From Strigops habroptila (Eukaryota; Chordata; Aves; Psittaciformes; Psittacidae): a DNA stretch of 64,000 nt. The stretch lies in contig NC_046358.1 in the NCBI RefSeq assembly GCF_004027225.2, positions 6,417,284 to 6,481,283 of the forward strand. The letters are read 5' to 3'. The position numbers and the translations under genes were made by a program. Positions 1-12,600 of this stretch are shown piece after piece; the first letter of the stretch is position 1, and the number at the start of each line of letters is the position of its first letter. The notes below the pieces were generated by a model. The model was not told where the DNA came from, made no database searches, and saw only the letters and a program-made list of their open reading frames with translations.

Positions 1-428
1 GGCATCCCCATTGCCCTGAAGTCAGCCTTGAAGCTTCAACCTGAAGTCCTTTTTCATCACTGTTTAGGAATGGTGTATGTTTGAAGGAGTCAGAAGCTTT
101 CCAATGTGAATGCTAATGCGTCTCAAGTGAATATAGGTTAATGAGGTCTTGTAGTGGTTTGTGAACAGGCTGAATTTTGGGGGGTAGGTTTCTGCAAGAA
201 CAGCAGGGTCAGCCTGCTGGGCAGCAGAACTCCTCTGGGGCCTGTTTTGACACTGTGCCTATTAGATAACACCAGTATTTAAAATTCCAAACAGAGAAAT
301 CCCATTAAGCTTCTGAGCAGTTCTTTATTTCCATTAAATAAATGTAACTTTAGGAGTTCTTATCTCCTCTAATCTTTGCAGCTAAATAACTGCCATCATT
401 TATGTTTGTGCTTTTGTTTATCTGGTAG
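1..428 (+). other. PHF21A: PHF21A intron (3' part)
   Basis: The stretch before the first visible coding exon ends in a pyrimidine-rich acceptor with AG at 427-428. I see no gene or repeat in it. Upstream exons coding for the protein's N-terminus must lie left of the window. Confidence 0.7.
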
Positions 429-629
429 AAAAGAGTGGTGGAACAGCTTCGAAAGAATTTGATAGTGAAGCAGGAACAGCCAGACAGTAAGTTTCAAATT
501 CAGCCATTGGCACAGTCAGAAAACAAACTACAGACACCGCAGCCGCAACCACTACAACAGCTCCAGCAGCATCACCATCAACAGCAGCAGCAGTCTACTG
601 CACCCTCTCCAAACGTGATTGGATCACAG
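429..629 (+). CDS. PHF21A: PHF21A exon: Gln/His-rich N-terminal segment
   Basis: The exon is 67 codons, phase 0 at both ends. It starts with [19 protein letters not shown], the end of the N-terminal coiled region of PHF21A, then becomes a Gln/Pro/His-rich run with HHHQQQQQ. The acceptor AG is at 427-428 and the donor GT at 630. An internal consensus donor (GTAAGT at 487-492) also lies in this exon. Confidence 0.95.
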
Positions 630-3600
630 GTAAAAATCTCTACAATAATTCTTTTCTTTGCTAAAGGTGAAAAAACCAAAAGTGCAGAGAGAAATTGCAA
701 ACTTTCACTTATGCCCATTAATGTACCAATATGAATTTCTCCTTCTGTGCATATGTAGGTATGGGTCCTGTGGGGGTTTTTTTGGCAATAACTTCCTATC
801 TGAGTCAAATTATGTAGTGTCTAAAATTCAAATCATAACCTCACAGAAAAGAAGGGTGGCAGTATCACCTTTCTTTAACATAAGTGAAAGTTACCAAATG
901 AACCTGTCTTTTCTATATGTGCAGGAATGATCGTCCACAGCCAGTAGATCTTGAACCGGTAAAGACATTGCACACGCTGTATGAGGCGTATGATTAAAAT
1001 ACTTTATTTTTAAAAGACTGACAGAGTGCCCACTGTATCTGTGAACAGAATGTCAGAAAACAGCTCCCTCTTCTTTCTGCTTGGTTCGTTTTAAACAGAT
1101 GTAACTCATATCAAATCATACCAGAGTTTGCAAGGATTCATCTAGAAGTGTACAATGTTGATTGTAAAGTTCGAGTTTTAGTAACTAGTGTCTTTATTGG
1201 GAGTTTCAGTATAGTATAGGATTAGAGATATAATCCCCAAATTCACCAGAGTTTTGGGATTTTGGACAGGCAGATGGCAGAGTTTACCCATGGAGTTTAC
1301 TTTATGCACACTTCAGTGAATCACAACCACAGCTTTGACCGATTGTGATTCCTGTACTCCCTTTTCCTGGAAGTAGAGGAGGGAGAAATGGTTGAGCTGT
1401 TAGTTCTCTCATTAATGCAGCAAGTTGTGTTGGATGTGCTCTAAAAATGTATTTGTGAGGCTTAGGTAATTGTATTTTTGAGAAAAGAATATTGCAGAAA
1501 CAGAGGAAACTCAACGAAGGAAAAGACATTTCTGAGCAGCAACATTAATATCAAAGCTAAATCAGAACAAATAAGTTAATATTACTGTGTCCTAAGATAC
1601 TTAACAGGCAAACAATGGATCATTCTTTGCTGTATCACTATTTTCAGTCAGGAAACATGACTGCAAGAGCAGTGTCGTATGTTTCTCTGAATTCCACACT
1701 TTGCATTCATCCATTAACTTCCAGGTCATCTCCTGGGTTGTAAAAGCTGAGGTTTTGTTCAAAGTTAAAGAGCCCTCTAGTGAAACAGTCAAAAACTGCT
1801 ACACCCTTCTGAGTATCATTGATACAGCTGAACTTGGAAAGTGCAAACTGAAAGGCAGGTCATCCTCTTACTTGAATAAATAAACCAGCTTTTATTCTTA
1901 ACGCTTTTCTATTTTTACTTATGTTGGTATAATTCTGACATAACCTCATTTTGCATCTGAGGTTGTGCCTCTGTCCTGTTGCCCCTCAATCCCTTTCAGC
2001 AAAGAAAAGTCAAATACTTTTTGTCTCTAGAAAGTTTTTTGGTGCCTGCTTTTGTAATGAATACACCTTTGAAGGCTGTGTCAGTAAAGAGAGTGCTTTC
2101 AATGGTTATTTTCAGAGTAATTCAATTGAAGAATCAAGGTATATGTGCTGCCTTAATAGTGACATTTTAATATACTTAATATAGCCCAATAAGAAGGGCT
2201 TTTGAAATCTTCATAAAGCACCAGCCCTGCTAAAAGGTCATATTATTGCAATGTTATTATGTGAAATAAATGCAGACTTACTATAAATGCCATTTCAGTA
2301 TGAATTCATGCATTGAACATTTTTAGAATAACCAAGGTAATTAATGCTCAGCAGAGTAACACGGATATTCAAGCTCTGTGATCTGCTGACTGAAACCATA
2401 CTCTTAGTACTTACACACTTAATAGAACCCCTTGGAAGAGTCATAGTCTTGTATTACATGATTGATTATACTTTTCTTTAAAATGTTTATGGATGAATGT
2501 AGTGCTTATGAAAATGATACCACGTTACATCTCATTGGGAAAGCTTGACTAATGTTACTGCATTAGGTGAAGGGATCCTCTTGCTTTGGAGAAGGTGCAG
2601 CAGAGGTTGATAGGAAGCTCTTGAATCTCAGATCAAAAGTTCATAGAAGAAAGTTGTTCATGTTGCAACAAGGAAAAGTTAATTATGTCTGGATTTTGTA
2701 TAAATGTATAAAGTTGAAGCATGAATTATCCTTTGATTCGGCATTATACAGTGAATTATTTTCACACTTGTGCATAATTAAGTTAGGAGGTATAGTTTAA
2801 GCATTACGAAATTAGAGGTGTGAAGGTAAAGTGCGGTTTTGTTTAAGGAAATAATATGAAGAATCCAACTGGAAATACATTATTTTATTACAAAGAAGAG
2901 AAAGGTCTTGTGTGATTAAAATCAAGCAGTCTCAATCAGGCATGTTCAGAACATGGAAAAGACTGCCTCATCCCTGGTTCTCCTTTTTTGTTCCATTATA
3001 GAGCCTAGCGCTGACATCAGGAGGGAATGGTGGTTATTTCATGCTAAGAGCATTTGATTATGCCAGTAACTGTTTTGAAGATGCAGTGCCATTGGTACAA
3101 TGGGGTTTTTTACACCAAAAAGAAATAAGCTCACCTGCCATTCTGTTGAGTGTCACTTACCATGAGTTTTCTGTGCACGTTGTGTTCTGGTTTATATGGA
3201 GACTGTCTTGCTTTGTTGCTTTTTGAGTAAGATTTGTAATTGTCCATTTCCCTTACCATCGTAGAAGACAGTGAATTTTAAAATAGAACTATGAAATCAT
3301 AGTTGTTTTAAGTTCGGGATTTGTGGGCATAGTGTATTCAGGCATTTCAGATAAATGCTGGCATTAACTGATTCAAAACCACTCTCTTTAAAAGAGGCCA
3401 AGAGCAATCATGGCATCACATATATGTTCCAAACCCAGCCCATTTCACAGAAGGTAAACTTAGTTGCTGCAGCTGACAGACTAATAGCCAGCTCTTAGAA
3501 CTTCAGGATAGTCCTACTCAGAGTTTTAAGAAAGAAAGTAAGGGCTTAATAACTGTGTGTACGGCTAAAACTGAAATTTGAGATACCCAAAATCAAAATG

Positions 3601-6600
3601 TGCTTTTGTTCTTAAAGAAACCATGAATGTGTTTTTTCCCTCTTCCTCTGATTGTGAGGATCTCTGTAAATAGAGTTTCCACTTGAAATTTGAGTTTTAA
3701 TTGGTGAGAAGCCAGTTTGCTGGTATGTTTCATAAACCTCCACCTTATAGGTTTGATATTGACAGTATGTGTTTGGTAGTAATATGAAACTAAAAGATCC
3801 GAAACTGCATATGCCACTACTAATGCTTAGTTATAATTTTCTTGGGAATTTGCTTTGAATCCATCTGTAATGCTGCAGATGATTAAAATAGACCCAACAG
3901 GTGCCTCAAATGAGAATCCTTTCTAGCTATTCAGTTTTCAGAAGCAGAAGATAATGTGCTTGTCTGAACAGCAGGTAGATAGACTCAGTGCTGCCTTTTC
4001 TTTCTCTTACTGTCTATTGTTTCTGACTAACCAACCCACGTCCTGTCTGATACGAAGTGTCTCTGTCTCTTACAGTGTATTTTCTGTTTTCCTTAGAAAA
4101 CTGTAACTACAGCTTCTATGATCACCACTAAGACACTACCTCTCGTCTTGAAAGCAGCAACTGCGACCATGCCTGCCTCTGTTGTGGGTCAGAGACCTAC
4201 CATTGCCATGGTTACTGCTATCAACAACAATCAGAAAGCAGTCCTCAGCACTGATGCGCAGAATGCACCAGTCAACCTCCAGACAACAAATAAGGTCACT
4301 GGGCCAGGAGCTGAGGCAGTCCAAATAGTGGCAAAAAACACAGTAACTTTGGTAAGCGTTTCGTGTGTTTGCCCTGCAGCAATGTGTGGGTTTGGTTTAC
4401 CAGAGGGCTATTGGGAAAAAACAGTCAGGTTTTTGCACAGAAAGGAGGATAGTAGGGACATGTTGTGAGTCTTCACTAATTGACATTGTTAATATGATAG
4501 TCTACGAGAAAAGTATTTACTATCTAGATGGGTTGTTATTACTATTTTGCTTTATAGAATTACATCAGTGCTATCCTCACCCCTGTGTAAAGTTTCCCCT
4601 GTTAGTAATTGTTAGGCATGGGGAAATAATGATTGTTTCACCCCTACCTAACCTATGTGGAATTCCTACTCTTTTCTTTGGTAAAGGAGATGTCAGGCTT
4701 TCTTCATTTGATCAGTTGGGGTTTTCATCTTAGATTTTTTTGAGACAATCTCTCTCATTCCCTTTGCATGATAAAGTCTCTGATATTAAACAACTCTGCC
4801 CACTACCGTGTCTTCACTCACCGCTTTTCCATACACATACACAGATCCTGCTTCTTTAAGCATGTATTTTGGAAAGTGCTTTGATTAACACTACACAGTT
4901 TTTTTCCAGAATAGTTGGCCAACTAGAAATAAAAGAAGCAATGTTTTAGGATTGGGTTATATAGGCTTCTTGGTCTGGAAACCAGACATTGTATAGCATC
5001 ATGACGGGGAGATTTTACTTCTGGAGTAAAGGCTAAGGCTTCACTAAACATAAATCCAACTTATCTTTATTAAAAAATACAGTTTAATAATACATATGGA
5101 AGGAATTTTGCTTCCTAGTGAGGCATATGTTTGCAATCAGAATAGAAGAGACTATTTGAGTGGAGTTTTTTCTACTGTTCTCTTTTCCCATGTCATCCCT
5201 TGCACCACTCTCATCTGTCCTTTGTGTCTGTGCTTCATTTCTTTGCTGAATAACTTAAGTTTGGGGAGGTGAATCTGTTTTAATAACAGTCCATGATTTA
5301 TGTTTCTGTAGCAAATTTCATCCAAAATCTCAGAATATTTTCCCCAGTATTAATCAGTACAAGACCTTTTTGAAGTAAATTGCAATCTTACCTGGGTGGA
5401 CAGAAGTAGAGAAGGATGAAAACTAACATGGACATTCATTTCAGAGAATCTCACCGGCTGCTCAATTTAGGGTACCTAATATTGCTATTCAGTGGTTAAT
5501 CATGTGGCAACTCCATCCAACTGATTTCAGTTAGACAGGGAAGTACTTAGGTAGTCTAGTACTGATTTTAAGGGATGCCTTAAAATCAGATCTTAGTGTT
5601 TCATATAAATGGCCTAATTCTGAAAAATTCAAGTTGTGTATTTAGAGCCACTCAGAGTGTCATTAATATTGCTAAAAGAGTTGGAACTTCCAGATCTTTT
5701 CTGTTTGCATGAGATGCTCTTTCATTCTTCTGTATGCTGTTCAATATAAAAGGACAGTGGTTCATATAGCTGGACATCGAAGTCTGTTATGATTTTCCAC
5801 CTGTTGTAAAGCCATTTTTTAACTATTAAAACAAATTGGAGTTTTCATTATCTTCAAACAAAATGGTTTTAGATTGCAGAGCACGGTAGCTAGTACAGTT
5901 GAACTAAAAGGGAAGATATCTGCAATTTGTGAAGCAAGGTTTAAGTAAAATTAGCTCTGTCTTTAACATATTTCTAGTGAGGAACCTGTTACTATGAAAA
6001 AATTATTTACAGAGTGGAAAACCAGGGATGTCAGGTCTGAAAATACGTTCAGGATGTTGATTTTGATGAACAGCTTCAAAGCTCTTTTGCGTTCTGAACT
6101 CTCTTATGTTCTTCTAGCAGGTTCAGGCTACGCCTCAGCCCATAAAAGTGCCGCAGTTCATCCCTCCTCCCAGACTTACTCCTCGTCCAAATTTTCTTCC
6201 ACAGGTGAGTGTAAAGAGAATAAGCAATAGAAGAAGGAATTTAATTACAGCATAGATGGGAGATGCATTCTGTGAATATGATTTCTGTCAGTGTGTCTTG
6301 GTGACCTGGTGAAGGAGACAAGTCATCCTCAACAGGTTTGCAGATGATGCCACATTTGCGGTTGCAGTCAATACTTTTGAGAGCAGTGCTGACATTCAGA
6401 GGCCTCTAAACACGACAGAGGAATGGACCAGCAGGAATCTCTTGAGCTTCAACATGGAAAAGGGCAGTCTTACATCTGTAATGGACTAACCCCCTGCATA
6501 GACTGGCTGGCTGGGGAGCAGCACTGCTTCAAAGGTCTTTGTTGACAGTAGCTAAGTGAGAGGTGTGCCCTGGCAACAAAGCAGCATAGCAGCATATTAG

Positions 6601-9600
6601 GCTGTAAAGACAGGACCACAGCCAGTAGGTTAAGGGAAGAGATTATTCATCTTTCCTCAGCAATCATAAAACTGGATCTGATATGTAGCATGTAATTTTG
6701 GACTCCCTAGTTGAAAAATTTGAGTGAGGGAAGCCACTAAAATAGCTGGGGAGAACACATGGGATGGGGACACAACTGGAATATAAGACCTGCAAGGGAA
6801 GGCTGAAGGATCTAGGCTTGTTCAGTTTAGAGAAGAGATTTTGGAGGCACCCTAACAGCAGACTTATTTTCAGTATCAACAAGGAAGTTAACAAGAAGAT
6901 GGAGACATAGGTGCTTGGCAGAGTTACAGACAATGATCATAAATTGGAATGGGGAAGGTTTAGCCTGTGTATAAGGAAACATTTCTCTCTTTTATGACAA
7001 TCAGAAGTGGAAGAGGCTTCCCAGAGACTTTGTGGAAGCTCCATCTTTGGAGTTTTACAAGACCTGCCTGAACAAAACCCTCACCAAAACCTTGTCGACA
7101 TTTAGTGTTGGCCCTGATCTGAGCAAGAGGTCAAATTGGAGACCTCCTGGGCTGCCTCCCAACCTGCATGAGTCTGTGATTATGAAATTCATGTATGGTG
7201 ATCATATATGATCCTGTTTGCACCAAATGAAATGAACCCACGGAACTGGTGTCATCAAAATCAAAGCATCATCCAAGGCCTTAAATTGCTCTAATTGTTG
7301 CTTGCAGCTCATGAGTAAAGAAGGAAAAAGAAGATGTCTCTAGATTGTTCTCAAATATTTCTATATTGCAACAGAGAGCAACTTCTGTTTGCAGCTGAGC
7401 AGTGAAACTTGTGGTTTACTTGTTTTTCATGGTTTGGGAAAGACAAAAATTGCTTCTTCATTGAAAAAAACATATAGAGGAACTATTGAATTTGTAAGAA
7501 ATACATGGTGCTGTGAATAAAAGTCTAATTCTTTTACAAAAATATAGGCTGGTATCTGATGAAGATTTGGGGGTGGTAAGATCTGTTGAAATGTGACCTA
7601 GTTTTCCATGATAAAATACATCATGGAGTATTAAAGGTGGATAGGACAACAGGAATCAAATAAGGAAAAGGACTTTCTTTTCAGAGTAACGTATTCTATT
7701 TCTGCTCTCTGTAATGATGTGATAAATGCAAACTTAACAATGGGCAAGAAATAAGGAAGTATTAGTGGTGGAGTATTGGAAGATTCTTGTGGCTCTTTTC
7801 TTTCTTCTGAAAGAAGAAAAGTGCAATGACTGCATTTACCTGTAGCTTTTAGCACTTTCAGTGATGGATTAATGTATAATCTTGACAATTTTGTTGCTTA
7901 GCAAGATTGGTTGTGCAGGTGTCTAAATAATATATAGAGTTGACAAAGGTAACAGGTATTTGCTGAAAAAAATTACTATTTCTTTCAGGGCACAATCAAC
8001 TGTTCATGATTTCTTGGAGGCTCAGTATAAAGCCCTGAGACACACTTCGAACATGAAAGCCTCAGTTGTGCCTGTAAATATGACATGAATGTTTTGGCTT
8101 GCAGAACCAATATGTAGATTTACATATAGATAAGGCACTTGGCAATAAACATACAATATAAGTGTCTGTGCATCCAAATACCATTTCAGGGACAGTGACT
8201 GCCTATGCAGATGTTACAGATGCGTTTATGCAAGTAGGTTTGAAAATGTGGCTTTTCCTTCTCATAACATCCTTAGGACACTATGCTGAAAATTACATTC
8301 AGTAAAAAAATCAAGCAACATTCTGCAGATTATACAGGCTGAATTGAAAGACTTACTAAAAAAGTTCATTTGAAATACTGATATATTAAAATCTCTCTTT
8401 TTTCTCTCTTTTTTTTTGTAGGTTCGACCTAAACCAGTTGCCCAGAATAACATTCCTATTGCCCCAGCACCTCCTCCAATGCTTGCAGCTCCCCAGCTTA
8501 TTCAGAGGCCTGTGATGTTAACAACAAAGTTCACACCCACCTCTTTACCCAACTCTCAGAACTCCATACATCCCGTTCGTGTAGTTAACGGGCAGACAGC
8601 AACCATAGCCAAAACTTTCCCTATGGCACAGCTCACCAGCATCGTGATAGCAGCACCGGGTACCAGGCTCGCTGGACCTCAGACTGTACAGATCAGCAAA
8701 CCAAACGTTGAAAAACAGGTACAGATCAGAAAGTGTCTATTGATGCAACACACCTTTTGCTTTATTGCTTTGCTGTGTTGGTTTGGAGAGGACTGACAAC
8801 CATGGTTGTGTAGTGGAGATATTCACGTTCCAACAATAGTGCAAATTATGGTATGACTTGCAACTGTTGGGGTAGAAGTTACCATTTTCTTTAATATGGG
8901 CCATTAGATTCTTTTCTCATGCTTCAGTGTTTTTATGCTCCCCCTACTGTCTTAACTTCAGTAGTTGATAAGCTACATTGCAGGGCTGTACTGGTATCTT
9001 GGAGACCAAGTACAAACTGAACACTATGTTCGTATCAAGCCTTTAAAAAACACTGGGAAAATATTTTCTGTGTTTCTGTTTTATCAAAGGGTGACTATGT
9101 GAAAGGCAAAAATTCCACAGAACTGTAGGGGCATTTAATACAATAAATGTAGTAATTTCTTCCTTGATCTTGTAGTCTTGTGACTGAAGACAAAACAGGC
9201 TCACTCAGCTTCTGGAGACTGATAGTTCCCTGTGGCTAAATTGGATTGATTGAGTGGAAATGAGACCCTCAGAAATGGAGAATTCTAGATGTTTAGTTTT
9301 AAAGTCTCTCTCCAGAAAAGACTTTTATAAACTTAGACATTACTTAAGTCAGTATGGATTGCAACTGACAGTCCTTGCCATTCAGTTCAAGTAAAGCAAT
9401 ATTCTGTTTCACTTTTAACTCTTTCATATATAATATCATAGAATCATAGAACAAATCATAAATCAGTTTCGGTTGAAAGGGACCTTAAAGCTCATTTAGT
9501 TCTAACCCTCTGCCACAGGCAGGGACACTGTCCACTAGACCAGGTTGCTCAAAGCCCCATCCAATGTGGCCTGTTAGTAATACTATAATATTGTATACTA

Positions 9601-12600
9601 TATAACACATTATAACATACAACATTTGTGTAACTTAGATAAATAATAATAGTATATATTTCAGTTATAACTCTTTTCATAGACTAATGTGCCTTGAAGT
9701 TACCTTCTGCTTTTGAAGTCACCTTTGGAGACTGTGATAATCATGGGCATGAAAGATACGCTCATGTTCAGTTCTGCTTATGAATTCTCCTGAGTAGGTT
9801 CTTGCATACCCCCAGGCTGTTCCACAAGTCACTCGGCAATGTGTGCCCTTTTTCTGTGATCTAAAGTTGTACTTCTACAGTACTGTACTTTTGATGCCTA
9901 TTCCTTTTGATGTCAGCAATATTCATTTGCTCTTCAAATAATTACTGGCAATTCAACTGTTGAAAAACATACAGAAGAACGGTGGTGGCTTAATAATACA
10001 TCAGTTTTTCCTTTATATTTTCTCCATATCCTAAAGGAGAAAAGTTTGTAGCTTACCTCACTCAGTTTGCAGCCTCAGCAGCTGTGCCGTGGGCTGAGGA
10101 TTGATTGTCATGCAGGGTTGGTGATACCATTGCAGACTTCAGAAAAGAAAAAAGCTTCAGAAACATCTGAGATCGTAGGAGTCAGAGAGCGAGGTTTGGA
10201 GCCATTCATAACTCTATGAAATACGAAGACTGAGGAGTGAGAACTAGCAAATGCATGTGCCATGCAGAATGGTTTCTACCTAGGAGTCTTCCATGGGATG
10301 ATTCCTCTGCAAGTGTTTGGTAGTTTTCCATACTATATAGTAGTGGAGTTAACTCTTAAGATGACTTTTATTGCTTGTCTGGCTGCATGAGTCTAGGGAA
10401 GGGTGTTTTATCCCGTGTTGAAAGAAAACACCTTATTTAACATTCCTCTCACGTCAGGTTCTTCAGTTAAGTCTTTGTTAGTACACCACCAGCTTTAAAC
10501 TGATTTTCTCCTCTGTCTGCAAAAGTATTTGTTTTTCTTTACTAGTCAAAGAAGTCATTTTTATCACTGAATGAGATAAACACTTTCTTTTCAGACTATT
10601 AAACCACATGTGGAAGCAGAAGAGAAGCAAACAGAAAGTCGTACAGTTACTCCACCTGCTGCACCGAAGCCAAAACGAGAAGAAAATCCACAGGTATCAG
10701 AACACACCCAGAGCTTTCTTTTAAGAAAATAAAGGAAACACTCTGTCCTTCAGAAAACATTTTTCCCCCTCTGTTCCCTCAAGACTCCTTAACTTCAACA
10801 TTCCATACATTCCTGTTGGACAGCAGTAATTGATAAGGCTGCAGACTAAGAAATCTAAATACATATGTAATGTGTTGCATTTTTCAGTCCTGGAATGCAT
10901 TTGACTTCTGGTACTTCCTTCAACCAGGAGGCTTAGTTTAAAGTGTTGATTTCTATTCCTCGAGATTTTAGACTTCTGGAGTTATTTTTAATGCTGCTGA
11001 AATGTGTTTGTTTTGCTTTATAAAATGCTTCTGCTTTGGTGAGCAAGACGGAAAGAGTCATGTATGTTCTCGTTCTGCCTGGGTTTTATTCTAGTTTGGA
11101 TCCCGTTGTTTTGGGGGGAAAGAGTGGCCAGAATGGCTGTTTCTTAAAGCCTTTCCAGAATGCAGGGCTTTGGAATGGATTACAGCTAAGTGCTGTACTA
11201 CATTTGGTTTTGTAGATGGACTCAGACTACTGTGTGAGCATGAAGTAAAGGACCAGCTTTCTTGTTCCCAGCTCTGCCAACACGGTGATCATGACCTATT
11301 GGCATTTCCCTGTATCTCAGCCTAGGTTCCCATCTAGAAAATAGGACTGTTGTCTGTCCTTTCTGAAGCAGTTTGACATATGAATAAACAGTGATTTATA
11401 GAAACAAAGTATTCCTAATTACATTGTTGCTGTTTAGATACCTGTCAACTGACTTTAGAGGGACTAGGTGACATAGCTCATCCTAATGGTTGGACTTGTC
11501 ATAATCTTTTCTTCTCCCCCCTCACAGAAACTTGCCTTCATGGTGTCTCTGGGACTAGTTACTCATGACCATCTGGAAGGTAGGGAAAATGTCTGAAGTT
11601 GGTTCTTGAACTCCCTGTTTCCTGGCCGTTCTGAATTGGATTAACTGCAGTATATAGTCCATTTGGGATGTCTGTAGTCTGAGTCTAACTTAGTTTGTTG
11701 TGCATACCTTTTTATTCCTCTTATTACATTGAAACAAAGCAGTTTCTTATGCAGCAGAGATCAGTGGTTGGGAGGAAGGTGTATCCTCTGATGGTAGGAA
11801 AGAGATTTGTAACAATCCCATTGGTTTCTGGGCAACCCCTGCAGCTGCAGAGTTACACCAGGGATAATTTTACTATAACTCACATCTGGATTTTTTATTT
11901 CACAATTTTATGGGACTGTAAATCTGTAATGAATGAGTTAATAGGTTATACTTTGGTTTAGAATTTAAATTCCTTAATCCTATACAGTGAAATACAGCCT
12001 AACATTACAATGGCTTGCGTGTTTTTTATTCTCAAGTATCAACAATGTTGCCAGAGGCTTTTGAATTTAGACCACAATTACACTGACCATGAGTTTAAAA
12101 TGTCTTAGTCATGGAGTATTTGGTGAGAAGGTGGCAATCATTTCATTACTTTGTTGAGCACTGTATTTGTGTTCCTTGTCAGCTCTTAGTTTTCAAACCT
12201 TTAGAAATTAGAAGTAAACCAAAGTTACCTATATTCAGCATGACCGGTGTTCTGTAGAAACCTTCACAGCTCTCCTCACATGCAAACTGAACTCTGAGGA
12301 CTTTATATATTTCAGAGACCCATTGTTTTCTAACCTGAATGCTTTGTTTTACAAGAAATCCAAAGTAAGCGACAAGAGAGGAAAAGAAGAACAACAGCAA
12401 ATCCAGTGTACAGTGGAGCAGTTTTTGAGCCTGAGGTATTAATTTTTTGCTGGGGGAAGCTAGTATTTTCATTCTGAGTTTATGTGTCTTTTTGCCATGT
12501 TGCTGGGAAGAAAATTAACTCTATCCCAGCTGAAACCAGGACACTACCTCCTAAGTTTTCTCAGTTCTAACAAGACAGGCAAGCTACCATTTATAATTCA

